Part shown: piece by piece, positions 1 to 7,507 of the stretch | Layout of the letters: each line of letters opens with the position of its first letter | Position numbering within the stretch: the stretch's first letter is position 1 | Origin: Cellulomonas terrae | GTDB lineage: Bacteria; Actinomycetota; Actinomycetes; Actinomycetales; Cellulomonadaceae | NCBI RefSeq assembly: GCF_007990265.1 | Contig: NZ_BJWH01000007.1 | Coordinates: 99,015 to 163,014, forward strand | DNA: 64,000 bases | Direction: 5' to 3' | Notes under the pieces: model-generated | The model's database searches: none | What the model saw: the letters and a program-made list of their open reading frames with translations, nothing else | What the model was told of the DNA's origin: nothing | Program-made: the position numbers and the translations under genes

Positions 1-173
1 CCTGTAGGCCGCGCCGGGCCAACCCCCTGTCGGCCGCCCCCTAGACCAGCACAGAACGGTCACAGGCGGGAGATGGTTCGCGGCGGCAACTGACCTGCGG
101 CCGGGCGCTGAGACGACCCTTGTGGACGCCTGGCCAGGGTCGATACCTTCCCGCCACACCTGGGGAGGTCACG

Positions 174-815
174 ATGGATGCCGCGCAGATCGTGCTGCTG
201 CTGGTCGTCCCGGTGCTCGCCGTGCTCGTCCTCGTGCTCCGCCGCGGCGGGCTCGCCTCGCTCGCGAACGTCCGGGTCCGCGGGGCGCCCTGGGCGCTGT
301 CGGGTGCGGCCGTCCAGGCGCTGCGCACCGCGGATCCCGCGTGGGCGTCCGGCGTGCTGGGGGCCGCCGGTGGGGCGCTGGTGCCGCTCGCGCTCGCGGT
401 GTGCGCCGTCGGGTTCGCCTTCGCGAACGCGCGCGGGTCCGGCCGTGCGGTCCGCGTCGCTCTCGGCATCGCCACGGCCGGCGCCCTGTCGAACGCCCTC
501 GCGACCGCCCTCAACGGCGGCATGCCGTTCGCCGTCCCCGCGGCGCGGTCCGTCGGTCTCGACGTCACCGGCGCGCCCGGCCACGTCCCGATCGACGGCT
601 CGACGCTGCTCGTGCCGCTGGCCGACCTGGTCCCCGTCCCGGGCGTCGCGATGGTGTTCAGCGTCGGCGACGTCCTGCTCTGGGCGGGCCTCGCCGCGGT
701 GCTGGTCCTGGCGGCCGCCCGGCCCACCTCACTCCCCGGCGACGCCGCCGGGGTGCACCACCCCACTGCCACGGCTCCGGCCACGGCTTCCCCCCTCACG
801 AGGAGCACACCATGA
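174..815 (+). CDS. DUF5317 family membrane protein
   Basis: A 213-residue integral membrane protein of unknown function. The visible hydrophobic segments are an N-terminal helix (IVLLLVVPVLAVLVLVL) and three or four more up to about residue 185. The central part, with NGGMPFAVPAARSVGLDV followed by a loop and a conserved GDVLLWAG helix, resembles DUF5317 proteins; this is family recognition from memory, not a search. The ATG at 174 was chosen because GGGGAGG lies just upstream and the hydrophobic helix starts at once, whereas in-frame upstream codons would add a non-membrane leader. The hydrophilic C-terminal tail is Thr/Ala/Pro rich. Its stop overlaps the start of the first micropeptide at 812 (ATGA), so the three genes form one operon ending at the hairpin at 1029-1062. 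Confidence 0.75.
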   Translation: MDAAQIVLLLVVPVLAVLVLVLRRGGLASLANVRVRGAPWALSGAAVQALRTADPAWASGVLGAAGGALVPLALAVCAVGFAFANARGSGRAVRVALGIATAGALSNALATALNGGMPFAVPAARSVGLDVTGAPGHVPIDGSTLLVPLADLVPVPGVAMVFSVGDVLLWAGLAAVLVLAAARPTSLPGDAAGVHHPTATAPATASPLTRSTP

Positions 816-916
816 AGCGACCCTCCGCCACCCGGGTGTACGTCACCCTGTCGAGCCTCGCGGTCACCGCCGCCGCGGTCTACGCGTTCGCCGCCCCGTT
901 CAGCCGGACCAACTGA
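812..916 (+). CDS. Tandem membrane micropeptide, copy 1 (34 aa)
   Basis: A 34-residue peptide with a basic N-terminus (MKRPSATR), one hydrophobic helix (VYVTLSSLAVTAAAVYAFAA) and a polar RTN C-terminus. An AGGAG at 801-805 sits six bases before the ATG, which overlaps the DUF5317 stop codon. The next peptide (919-1023) matches it at 28 of 34 positions. Between the copies I count 11 synonymous codon changes against 6 amino-acid changes, which argues that both are translated and under selection. The function is unknown. It could be a small subunit or regulator of the DUF5317 protein, or an exported signal peptide; nothing in the sequence decides this. Confidence 0.8.
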   Translation: MKRPSATRVYVTLSSLAVTAAAVYAFAAPFSRTN

Positions 917-918
917 CC

Positions 919-1023
919 GTGCAGCGCCCGTCGCTCACGCGCGTCTACGTCACCCTGTCGAGCCTCGCGATCACCGCGGCGGCGGTCTACGCCTCCGCCG
1001 CGCCGCACGGCAGGACCAACTAG
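919..1023 (+). CDS. Tandem membrane micropeptide, copy 2 (34 aa)
   Basis: The second 34-residue copy reads MQRPSLTR, then a hydrophobic helix beginning VYVTLSSLAITAAAVYA, then HGRTN, with a GTG start two bases after the first copy's stop. It has no good ribosome site of its own, so reinitiation after copy 1 is likely. The core VYVTLSSLA and the C-terminal RTN are the same in both copies, while the residues just before the tail differ (FS against HG). The start is set by alignment with copy 1. Its TAG stop is six bases from a perfect terminator stem, which marks the end of the operon. Confidence 0.75.
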   Translation: MQRPSLTRVYVTLSSLAITAAAVYASAAPHGRTN

Positions 1024-1028
1024 GCGGT

Positions 1029-1062
1029 CCGGTGGTGCGGCGGACTGCCGCCGCACCACCGG
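1029..1062. terminator. Bidirectional terminator hairpin
   Basis: A perfect 15-bp GC-rich stem (1029-1043 with 1048-1062) has a four-base ACTG loop. It lies between the convergent micropeptide operon and the FBP-domain gene. There is no U-tract, as is usual in high-GC actinobacteria. Confidence 0.85.
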
Positions 1063-1065
1063 CAC

Positions 1066-1557
1066 TCACAGGTCGCGCAGGACCTCGCGCGCGAATCGCA
1101 CCGACCGCTCGCGCAGCCCGTCGATCCGGCGCAGGACGACCCCGGCGGGATCCTGCCCGGCCTCGATGATCGTGGGCTTGCGACGCACGTTGTGCGAGCA
1201 CTCGAAGCCGGTGCAGACGAGGGTGCCGACGGTGTCGCCGTTGCGGCCGGGTGCGCCGGCGCGACGGGCGACGTACATCGAGACGTCCTCGGTGGAGTAG
1301 ACGTCCTCGCACCAGGCGCACACGGCGGGGCGTCGCTTGCCCACCTCGGGCGAGCGCAGCGCGATGCCCACGAGGGTGTCCTCGTCAGGCACCACCACAT
1401 AGGCGCGCAGCGGTGCCTTGCGGTCGATCCAGCCCAGGTAGTCGAGGCGGTCCCAGCGCAGGTCGGACAGGTCGGTGGGGACGGTGAGCTGGGCGGCCTC
1501 GCGTCGTGAGCAGTTCACGAAGGACGCGCGGATGAGCTTCTCGGTCAGGGGGTTCAC
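1066..1557 (-). CDS. FBP-domain (EF-G-binding-like) zinc-finger protein
   Basis: A 163-residue protein resembling the FBP C-terminal treble-clef family, named after FusB-type elongation-factor-G-binding proteins. Cysteines suited to zinc binding occur in CAWCEDVY (near residue 85) and CTGFECSHN (near residue 120), followed by a basic RRKP. The C-terminal helix (IDGLRERSVRFAREVL) is typical. The GTG at 1557 (VNPLTEKLIRASFVNCSRRE) fits where related proteins begin; the longer open frame upstream is Arg/Pro-rich and unlike coding sequence. By family analogy it may act on the ribosome or EF-G, but actinobacterial members are not well characterised. It is transcribed alone, toward the micropeptide operon. 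Confidence 0.75.
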   Translation of the reverse strand: MNPLTEKLIRASFVNCSRREAAQLTVPTDLSDLRWDRLDYLGWIDRKAPLRAYVVVPDEDTLVGIALRSPEVGKRRPAVCAWCEDVYSTEDVSMYVARRAGAPGRNGDTVGTLVCTGFECSHNVRRKPTIIEAGQDPAGVVLRRIDGLRERSVRFAREVLRDL

Positions 1558-1802
1558 GGGCGTGGGCTTTCGAGGCGGCGGGAGCCGGCACGGGATCGTG
1601 GCGGCGCGAGCGCCCGCGCAGGTACGCCCGAGCACCGGCGGATCACGGGTCCGTCGGTGGTGTCGCCGGGTGTGGCGTCAGGCGTGCTGTGCGGGCGTCC
1701 GGGCCCCGCCTGAGCAGGCCAGGACGGCCGCCTCGCTTCCCTGGTGCGTCGTCATGGGCTCGATGGTGCATCCGAGACCGGCGACGCGTCCAGCCGAATG
1801 CG

Positions 1803-2360
1803 TCAGGCAGCGAGCGCCTTGCGCACGGTGAGCAGGAGCTGGCCGACCACGTCGTGGGGCGGGGCCGTGCCCTCGCGGAGCTCGCTCCAGCCGAGGTAGA
1901 GCGACGACCACAGGACGCCCTGCAGCCAGGCGGGGCTGAGGCGGGCGTCGAGCGTGCCGTCCGCCAGCCCGCGCGTGCAGGCCGCGTCGAGCGCGCGGGA
2001 GAAGCCGTCCTCGTCACCGCACGCCTCGAGCGACACGACGTCGGTGAACAGGAGCGTCAGGAGGTCGCCGAGCTGGAGGCACGTCTGGCAGGCACGCAGC
2101 AGCGCGTCGAGGCCCGGGCCCTCGTCGAGACGGGCCCGCTCGCCCGCGTCGGTGAGCCGTCGCGCCGCCTCCTGGGTCAGGGCCGCGAGCAGCTCGGCGC
2201 GGTCGGGGTAGTAGCGGTGGAGCGTGGTGCGGCCGACGTCGGCGGCGTCGGCGATCTGGCCGAGGCTCGCACCCGGGTCGGTGGCGAGGACCCGGACGGC
2301 GGCGTCGAGGATCGCCTTGCGGGTCCGGCCCCGTGTACCGGTCTCGCTGTCGACTGTCAT
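1803..2360 (-). CDS. TetR family transcriptional regulator
   Basis: A 185-residue regulator. The N-terminal TetR helix-turn-helix (residues about 12-58) contains RKAILDAAVRVLA and the recognition region ADVGRTTLHRYYPDRAELL. The rest is a helical ligand-binding domain without a recognisable ligand signature. The ATG at 2360 (MTVDSETG) is preferred over a start 12 codons upstream, which would run into the operator palindromes. The gene is divergent from an ABC exporter at 2435, and the 74 bases between them hold two inverted repeats. The classic inference is a drug- or metabolite-responsive repressor of the exporter and of itself. Confidence 0.88.
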   Translation of the reverse strand: MTVDSETGTRGRTRKAILDAAVRVLATDPGASLGQIADAADVGRTTLHRYYPDRAELLAALTQEAARRLTDAGERARLDEGPGLDALLRACQTCLQLGDLLTLLFTDVVSLEACGDEDGFSRALDAACTRGLADGTLDARLSPAWLQGVLWSSLYLGWSELREGTAPPHDVVGQLLLTVRKALAA

Positions 2361-2375
2361 CCACCGAAAGTAGCA

Positions 2376-2398
2376 CCGTGTTCCACCGAGGGACACGG
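2376..2398. promoter_or_regulatory. Candidate TetR operator 1
   Basis: An inverted repeat of 9-bp arms, CCGTGTTCC and GGGACACGG, separated by five bases and with one mismatched pair. It lies 16 bases upstream of the tetR start in the divergent promoter region. The arm GTGTTCCAC recurs at operator 2. Confidence 0.55.
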
Positions 2399-2408
2399 TT
2401 GACCTCTC

Positions 2409-2426
2409 TGGAACATCAGTGTTCCA
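2409..2426. promoter_or_regulatory. Candidate TetR operator 2
   Basis: A perfect 7-bp inverted repeat, TGGAACA-TCAG-TGTTCCA, ends nine bases before the ABC transporter ATG. It shares GTGTTCCAC with operator 1, which suggests the same protein binds both and blocks both promoters. Confidence 0.55.
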
Positions 2427-2434
2427 CTGGATGG

Positions 2435-4234
2435 ATGACGGCGACGACGACGGACACCCCGACGGACACCGACCAACCCCCGCGCGGCGAGAAGCTGCGC
2501 ATCCTCGTCGGCTTCGCCCGGCCCCACAAGAACACCCTCCTGCTCGGCCTGGCGCTCAGCCTGGTGGCCACGGCCATGGGCCTCGCGACGCCCATGGTCA
2601 CCAAGTGGGTGCTCGACTCGCTCTCGGAGGGGCTGAGCCTGGCGACGCCCATCGCGCTGCTGATCGGGCTCCTGGTGGTCGGGTCCGCCGTCGGGCTGAC
2701 GCAGTGGATCCTCATGGGCACCGTGGCCGAGCGCATCGTGCTCGACGCGCGCGAGTCGCTGGTGCGGAAGTTCCTGCGCGCGACCGTCCCCGCGGTCACG
2801 CGGCGTCCCGTCGGCGAGCTGGTCACCCGCACCACGTCCGACACGCTGCTGCTGCGCGAGGCGGCGTCGTCGAGCCTCGTGAGCCTGGTCAACGGCGTCG
2901 TCGCCCTGATCGGGACGCTCATCCTCATGGCCGTCCTCGACCTCGTCCTGCTCGGCACGACCATCGCCGCGATCATCGTCGTCAGCGTCCTCATGGCCCT
3001 GCTGCTGCCCGGCATCGCGAAGGCGCAGGAGGCCGCCCAGGAGTCGGTCGGCCGGCTCGGCGGCACGCTCGAGGGGACGCTGCGCGCGGTCCGGACCGTG
3101 AAGTCGAGCCGCGCCGAGGAGCGCCAGGGCGAGCGGATCCTCGCCGACGCGCGCGACGCCAAGGACCACTCGGTGCGCGCGGTGCGGACCACCGCGATCG
3201 CCTGGACCATCTCGTGGGGCGGCATCCAGCTCGCGATCGTCGTCATCCTCGGGCTCGGCGCCTGGCGCGTCTCGCAGGACCTGCTGGCGGTGTCGAGCCT
3301 GGTCGCGTTCCTGCTCTACGCGTTCAACATCGTCGGCCCGATCACCGAGCTGACGGAGGCCTTCACGCAGCTGCAGTCCGGCATCGCCGCCGCCGCGCGC
3401 ATCCGCGAGGTGACGGAGATGGACAGCGAGCAGCCCGTGGCCCCCGGTGCTCCCGCGCTGGTCGTGCCGGACGACTCGACCCCCGTCGTCGAGCTCCGGA
3501 ACGTGACCGCCGCGTACGGTCCCGACGCCGAGCCGGCGGTGCGCGACATCTCGTTCGCGGTGCCGCGACGGGGCCACACGGCGCTCGTCGGCCCGTCGGG
3601 TGCGGGCAAGACGACGGTCTTCTCCCTGCTGCTGCGCTTCCTCGAGCCGCAGTCCGGGCAGCTGCTGCTGGACGGGCGCCCGTTCTCCGAGATCGGGCAC
3701 GACCGCCTCCGCGAGCGCTTCGCGTACGTCGAGCAGGAGACGCCGATCGTGCCGGGCTCGATCCGCGACAACCTCCTGTTCAGCGCCCCCGACGCGACCG
3801 ACGAGGAGCTCGACCGCGTGCTCGCCGCGGTCCGGCTCGACGGCGCGTTCGACGCGCTCCCCGACGGGCTGGACACGTCGCTGACGTCGACCTCCGTCTC
3901 CGGCGGCCAGCGGCAGCGCATCGCCCTGGCGCGCGCGATCCTCAAGGCGCCCGAGGTGCTGCTGCTCGACGAGGCGACCGCCCAGGTGGACGGCCTGACG
4001 GAGTCCGCGATCCACGACTGCATCCGGGACCTGGCCGCACGGGGGGCCGTCGTCACGGTCGCCCACCGGCTCTCCACCGTGCTCGACGCCGACACGATCC
4101 TGGTGATGGAGGACGGCCGGGTGCGGGCCCGCGGGACGCACGAGGAGCTGCTGGAGTCCGACGCGCTGTACCGGGACCTGGTCGAGGCGCTGCGCATCGG
4201 CGTGGAGCTGCCGGCCCGCGTCGCGGTCAGCTGA
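2435..4234 (+). CDS. ABC exporter, fused permease-ATPase (ABCB/MsbA type)
   Basis: A 599-residue half-transporter expected to work as a homodimer. A type-I exporter membrane domain spans about residues 25-320, with hydrophobic helices such as LLLGLALSLVATAMGLA and LAIVVILGLGAW. The ATPase domain follows: Walker A GPSGAGKT near residue 386, signature SVSGGQRQR near 488, Walker B VLLLDEAT near 507 and the H-loop AHRLST near 542. The ATG at 2435 (MTATTTDTPTD) lies downstream of both palindromes; earlier in-frame starts would overlap the operators. It probably exports a hydrophobic compound sensed by the divergent TetR. The 3' end overlaps the convergent kinase gene by 8 bases. Confidence 0.9.
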   Translation: MTATTTDTPTDTDQPPRGEKLRILVGFARPHKNTLLLGLALSLVATAMGLATPMVTKWVLDSLSEGLSLATPIALLIGLLVVGSAVGLTQWILMGTVAERIVLDARESLVRKFLRATVPAVTRRPVGELVTRTTSDTLLLREAASSSLVSLVNGVVALIGTLILMAVLDLVLLGTTIAAIIVVSVLMALLLPGIAKAQEAAQESVGRLGGTLEGTLRAVRTVKSSRAEERQGERILADARDAKDHSVRAVRTTAIAWTISWGGIQLAIVVILGLGAWRVSQDLLAVSSLVAFLLYAFNIVGPITELTEAFTQLQSGIAAAARIREVTEMDSEQPVAPGAPALVVPDDSTPVVELRNVTAAYGPDAEPAVRDISFAVPRRGHTALVGPSGAGKTTVFSLLLRFLEPQSGQLLLDGRPFSEIGHDRLRERFAYVEQETPIVPGSIRDNLLFSAPDATDEELDRVLAAVRLDGAFDALPDGLDTSLTSTSVSGGQRQRIALARAILKAPEVLLLDEATAQVDGLTESAIHDCIRDLAARGAVVTVAHRLSTVLDADTILVMEDGRVRARGTHEELLESDALYRDLVEALRIGVELPARVAVS

Positions 4235-5108
4235 CCTCGGCGGTCACCTCGCGGATCACGTGCCGGGCGTTCGCAGCCAGCACCGGGTTCGTGTCGCGGT
4301 AGTAGGGCAGCTGGACCAGCGCCTGCGCCAGCGCGCGGGCCCGGGCGCGGGTCCAGGTGCTCTCGTCGACGTCGAGGTCGTCCCGGAACACCGCCCGGGC
4401 CGGCGGGGGCAGGAGGTTCCAGGCGACGCCGAGGTCGAGCGTCGGGTCGCCGGTGGCGATGCCGGCGAAGTCGATGAGGCCCGTGAGCCGGTCGTCGGTG
4501 AGGAGGAGGTTCCCCGGCGCGACGTCGCCGTGCACCCAGGAGCGGTGCCCGTCCCACTCGGCCGTGGCGAGCGCGTGCTCCCAGGCCGCGGTCACGGCGG
4601 CCGCGTCGATCTCGTCGGAGACCGCCACGACGTCACGACGTACCTGCTCGTCGCGGTCGACCAGGCGCCCGTCTTTCACTGGGCCGTCGACCAGCGGCAG
4701 AGCGCGGATCGCCCGCACCAGCGTCGCGAGGTCGCGCGCCAGCCCCTCCGGGTCGCGGAGCCGCCCGAGCACCGGGTTGTCGCCCGGCACCCAGGTCAGC
4801 ACCGACCAGGACCACGGGTAGCCGGCGCCGGGAGTCCCGACGGCCAGCACCCGCGGGATTGTCACGGGGAGCAGGCCGTCGACGAGCGGCAGCCACCGTG
4901 CCTCGTGGTCGACCGTGCCGCCGGCCCAGTGGATGCGCGGCATCCGGACCACCAGGTCGTCGCCGAGGCGGAACATCGCGTTGTCGGTGCCGCTCGACGC
5001 GAGGCGCCGGACCGGTCGGTCGGTCCACTGCGGGAACTGGTCCTCGAGCAGTCGCTCGACCAGGGCGACCGGGAGGTCGAGCTCGTCGGCGTGCATGCGG
5101 GTCGTCAT
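4227..5108 (-). CDS. APH family phosphotransferase (aminoglycoside-phosphotransferase-like)
   Basis: A 293-residue protein-kinase-fold small-molecule kinase. The catalytic loop is WVHGDVAPGNLL (H-G-D and downstream N) and the metal-binding segment is LIDFAGIATGDPTLDL, in family order. The N-terminal lobe contains LASSGTDNAMFRLGDDLVVRMP, with the nucleotide-positioning region. APH-family members phosphorylate antibiotics, choline or other small metabolites; the true substrate cannot be told from sequence, so a resistance role should not be assumed. The ATG at 5108 (MTTRMHADELD) is preferred over a GTG nine codons upstream. It is divergent from the TspO-like gene, with a 16-bp palindrome between them. 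Confidence 0.85.
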   Translation of the reverse strand: MTTRMHADELDLPVALVERLLEDQFPQWTDRPVRRLASSGTDNAMFRLGDDLVVRMPRIHWAGGTVDHEARWLPLVDGLLPVTIPRVLAVGTPGAGYPWSWSVLTWVPGDNPVLGRLRDPEGLARDLATLVRAIRALPLVDGPVKDGRLVDRDEQVRRDVVAVSDEIDAAAVTAAWEHALATAEWDGHRSWVHGDVAPGNLLLTDDRLTGLIDFAGIATGDPTLDLGVAWNLLPPPARAVFRDDLDVDESTWTRARARALAQALVQLPYYRDTNPVLAANARHVIREVTAEVS

Positions 5109-5148
5109 CGCGGACAGCCTCCCGCACGGGCGCAACTCGTTTCGAGAT

Positions 5149-5164
5149 GCTCAGCATGCTGAGC
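5149..5164. promoter_or_regulatory. 16-bp perfect palindrome in divergent promoter
   Basis: GCTCAGCATGCTGAGC is perfectly palindromic and lies between the divergent kinase (start 5108) and TspO-like (start about 5183) genes, where an operator would be expected. I do not recognise a regulator consensus, and no regulator gene is adjacent. Confidence 0.4.
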
Positions 5165-5182
5165 GTTGGCACGATGGGCGGC

Positions 5183-6004
5183 ATGGAGACCGCACTCGAC
5201 ACCCACGCACCCGTCACGACCCGGGACCGGGTCCGCCAGGTCACCGTCCTCGTCGGCGCGATCGTCGCGATCGGCGGTGCTGCGGTCGGGTCCGGCGCGT
5301 TCGGCGGGCAGCCCATCGCCGACGCCGCCGACGGTGCCCTGTCCGCGACCGCGACCCCGCTCGCCCCCGACACCCCCGCGTTCTCGATCTGGTCGCTGAT
5401 CTACCTCGGCCTCGGTGTGTTCGCGGTCGCCCAGGCCCTGCCGCGCCAGGGCGCCGACCCCCGTCTGCGCGCCGTCTCCTGGTGGGTGCTGGCGTCGATG
5501 CTGCTCAACGCGCTGTGGATCGCGGTCGTGCAGGCCGGGTCGGTCGGCGGGAGCGTCGTGGTGATCCTCGCGCTGCTCGCCGTGCTGGCGGTCGTGTTCG
5601 TGCGGCTCGTACGCCTCGCGCACACCGGGGTCGCGACGTCCTTGATCACCGACACGACGATGGGGCTGTACCTCGGGTGGGTCAGCGTCGCGACGCTCGC
5701 CAACATCGCCGCGTTCCTCACGGTCGCCGACGTGGGCGAGCTCGGCCTCGGGGCGACGGCGTGGTCCGTGATCGTGCTGGCCGCCGGCGCCGCGCTGTCC
5801 GTCGCGTACGCCGTGTTCGGCCGGGGTCGCCCGTCGGTGGTCGTCCCCGTCGGACTGGCGATGGCGTGGGGCCTGGCGTGGATCGGCCTGGGCCGCACGA
5901 ACGGCCCGCTGGTGGACGAGACGGTCGCCACGGCCGCGTTCGTCGCGGCGGCGGTCGCACTCGTGGCACCGCTGATCACCTCCGTCACGGCGCGCCGCCG
6001 CTGA
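5183..6004 (+). CDS. TspO/tryptophan-rich sensory family membrane protein
   Basis: A 273-residue multi-pass membrane protein with about eight hydrophobic segments. The motif APDTPAFSIWSLIYLGLG matches the conserved W-x-x-x-Y loop of actinobacterial tryptophan-rich sensory (TspO-like) proteins, and LLNALWIAVVQ and GLYLGWVSVATLAN fit further conserved helices. TspO proteins bind tetrapyrroles and take part in stress signalling, but these long actinobacterial members are poorly studied. The start is uncertain: in-frame ATGs occur at 5156, 5174 and 5183 with no strong ribosome site. I took 5183 because 5156 lies inside the palindrome. It appears monocistronic. Confidence 0.7.
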   Translation: METALDTHAPVTTRDRVRQVTVLVGAIVAIGGAAVGSGAFGGQPIADAADGALSATATPLAPDTPAFSIWSLIYLGLGVFAVAQALPRQGADPRLRAVSWWVLASMLLNALWIAVVQAGSVGGSVVVILALLAVLAVVFVRLVRLAHTGVATSLITDTTMGLYLGWVSVATLANIAAFLTVADVGELGLGATAWSVIVLAAGAALSVAYAVFGRGRPSVVVPVGLAMAWGLAWIGLGRTNGPLVDETVATAAFVAAAVALVAPLITSVTARRR

Positions 6005-6181
6005 CGACCGCGCCCCGAGCGCGTCGAGCCAGGGAACGAGTCCAGCAAGCCAGGAGTGCCGCTCGGGTGCACTGACGCGCGATCCAGGGCTTGCTCGGCG
6101 CTGACCTGCCACCGGCGCGCTGACGAACCGGACAGGGGTGCCGTGAACCTTCTCGCCACGACGCTCAGGTCGGATTCGTCG

Positions 6182-6204
6182 CCACGCAACCAATGGTTGC
6201 GTGG
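6182..6204. promoter_or_regulatory. ArsR operator, site 1
   Basis: A perfect inverted repeat of 11-bp arms, CCACGCAACCA and TGGTTGCGTGG, flanks a single central A. It lies 58 bases upstream of the SRPBCC-ArsR-SRPBCC operon. Its GCAACCAAT-GTTGC core recurs at 6230-6246. Confidence 0.65.
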
Positions 6205-6229
6205 CGATCGATCGGCCGCTATCGTGATC

Positions 6230-6246
6230 TGCAACCAATCGTTGCA
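6230..6246. promoter_or_regulatory. ArsR operator, site 2
   Basis: TGCAACCAATCGTTGCA has 6-bp perfect arms around five bases. It matches the core of site 1 at all but one base and is 15 bases from the start of the first gene. Paired sites suggest cooperative repression by the operon's own ArsR. Confidence 0.6.
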
Positions 6247-6261
6247 GAAAGCGAGAAGCTC

Positions 6262-6702
6262 ATGGAGTTCGGAAGCATCGAGCGCGAGATCCACGTCGAC
6301 GCGTCGCCGGAGACCGTCTTCGCGGTGGTCACCAGCCCCGAGCACATCCGGGAGTGGTGGGGCGGCGCGGAGACCGACCTGACACCGACCCCGGGGACCG
6401 TGTCCTCGGTCGGGTGGGGCGACCACGTGGAGCCGCTCACGGTCGTCGACGTCGACGCGCCGCGGCTGTTCTCGTTCCGGTGGGTGTTCGACGGGGCGGG
6501 TGACGGGCCGTCACTGCTCGTCACGTTCGAGCTCGCCCCGTCCGGAGCGGGAACCCTGCTCCGGATGACGGAGACGGGGTTCCGCGAGAAGGGCTGGGAG
6601 ATCGCGACCCTCGAGGCGGCCTACGCCGACCACGTCGAGGGCTGGGACCGGTTCGTGCCGGCCATCGCCCAGTACGCGGCCGGGCTGGTGTCGACGCCAT
6701 GA
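6262..6702 (+). CDS. SRPBCC (AHSA1-like) domain protein
   Basis: A 146-residue single-domain START-fold protein of the AHSA1 group. Family marks are the opening beta strand IEREIHVDASPETVFAVVT, then HIREWWGG and the closing helix region HVEGWDRFVPAIAQYA. Such proteins form a hydrophobic pocket; in actinobacteria they often accompany an ArsR regulator, but their ligands are largely unknown. The ATG at 6262 is the first in-frame start after the two operators. Its stop overlaps the arsR start (ATGA at 6699), indicating coupled translation. A second SRPBCC gene follows the regulator. Confidence 0.82.
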   Translation: MEFGSIEREIHVDASPETVFAVVTSPEHIREWWGGAETDLTPTPGTVSSVGWGDHVEPLTVVDVDAPRLFSFRWVFDGAGDGPSLLVTFELAPSGAGTLLRMTETGFREKGWEIATLEAAYADHVEGWDRFVPAIAQYAAGLVSTP

Positions 6703-7037
6703 GCATCGCCGTCGACGACGACCTGTGGTCGGCGATCGGGGACCCGACACGGCGGCGGATGCTCGACCTCCTGCTCGCCGACGGGGCCGGCACCGCCACC
6801 ACGCTCAGCGACAACCTGCCGGTGACGCGGCAGGCCGTGGCCAAGCACCTGGTGGTGCTGGACCGCGTCGGGCTGGTGCACGTCACCCCCGAGGGCCGCG
6901 AGCGCCGGTACCGGGTGGACGAGGTGCAGCTCGCCCGCGCGGTGGCCCAGCTCGCGGACGTCGGGTCGGCATGGGATGCCCGCCTGCAGCGGATCAAGCG
7001 GATCGCCGAGGCGATCGAGCGCAGTCAGAAGAAGTGA
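6699..7037 (+). CDS. ArsR family transcriptional regulator
   Basis: A 112-residue winged-helix regulator. The N-terminal helix SAIGDPTRRRMLDLLLADG and recognition helix VTRQAVAKHLVVLDRVGLV are typical of the SRPBCC-associated ArsR subgroup. The wing is EGRERRYRVD. It has no cysteine metal site, so metal sensing is unlikely. It sits between two SRPBCC genes in one operon behind paired GCAACC/GGTTGC palindromes, which it probably binds for autorepression. The recognition helix resembles that of the ArsR at 34617, whose promoter also carries CAACC/GGTTG repeats. Confidence 0.88.
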   Translation: MSIAVDDDLWSAIGDPTRRRMLDLLLADGAGTATTLSDNLPVTRQAVAKHLVVLDRVGLVHVTPEGRERRYRVDEVQLARAVAQLADVGSAWDARLQRIKRIAEAIERSQKK

Positions 7038-7060
7038 CGAGAGAGAAGAGAGGGATCGAG

Positions 7061-7504
7061 ATGGTGGACATCATCCACAGGGTCGGTGTGAAGGGTGCGG
7101 CCCTGGACGACGTGTACCAGGCGGTGGCGACGGTCGACGGGCTCGCGGGCTGGTGGACGGTCGACACGACCGGCAGCGCGGACGTCGGCGGCGTGCTGGA
7201 GTTCCGCTTCCCCGAGGGCGGCTTCGACATGGTGGTGCTCGAGTCGGAGCCCGGCAGGAGCGTGCTGTGGGAGGTCGTCGACGGGCCGCCCGAGTGGATC
7301 GGGACGACCGTCCGCTGGGAGCTCAAGCAGGAGGGCGACTACGTCATCGTCCTGTTCGCGCACGAGGGGTGGCGGGAGCGGGTCGAGTTCATGTCCCACT
7401 GCAGCACCAAGTGGGCGACGTTCCTGATGAGCCTCAAGCAGCTGGTCGAGACGGGCGCCGGCGCACCCGCGCCGCACGACGTCCGGATCTCCGACTGGCA
7501 CTGA
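7061..7504 (+). CDS. SRPBCC domain protein
   Basis: A 147-residue START-fold protein, third gene of the ArsR operon. Recognisable segments are IIHRVGVKGAALDDVYQAVA, GLAGWWTVDTTG, and a C-terminal helix with HCSTKWATFLMSLKQLVETG. The ATG at 7061 follows a purine-rich AGAGAAGAGAGGG ribosome site. The substrate is unknown. Having an SRPBCC gene on each side of the regulator suggests they act on related ligands, but this is inference. Only three bases separate its stop from that of the convergent SRPBCC gene at 7508. Confidence 0.8.
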   Translation: MVDIIHRVGVKGAALDDVYQAVATVDGLAGWWTVDTTGSADVGGVLEFRFPEGGFDMVVLESEPGRSVLWEVVDGPPEWIGTTVRWELKQEGDYVIVLFAHEGWRERVEFMSHCSTKWATFLMSLKQLVETGAGAPAPHDVRISDWH

Positions 7505-7507
7505 CCG

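Noticed and set aside
1..173. A possible gene end or promoter at the window's left edge.
   Set aside because: Short stops occur in several frames and no recognisable protein end is present; a -10-like GATACC near 142 is too weak to annotate.
880..1065. A 61-codon minus-strand frame opposite the micropeptides.
   Set aside because: No ribosome site; the plus-strand copies show synonymous divergence, which places coding on the plus strand.
1558..1802. Possible small gene between the FBP and TetR genes.
   Set aside because: The open frames are Arg/Pro/Ala-rich without ribosome sites; I see no supported feature here.
4227..5108. Calling the APH-fold kinase an antibiotic-resistance gene.
   Set aside because: The fold is shared by many metabolite kinases and no resistance-specific feature or context is visible.
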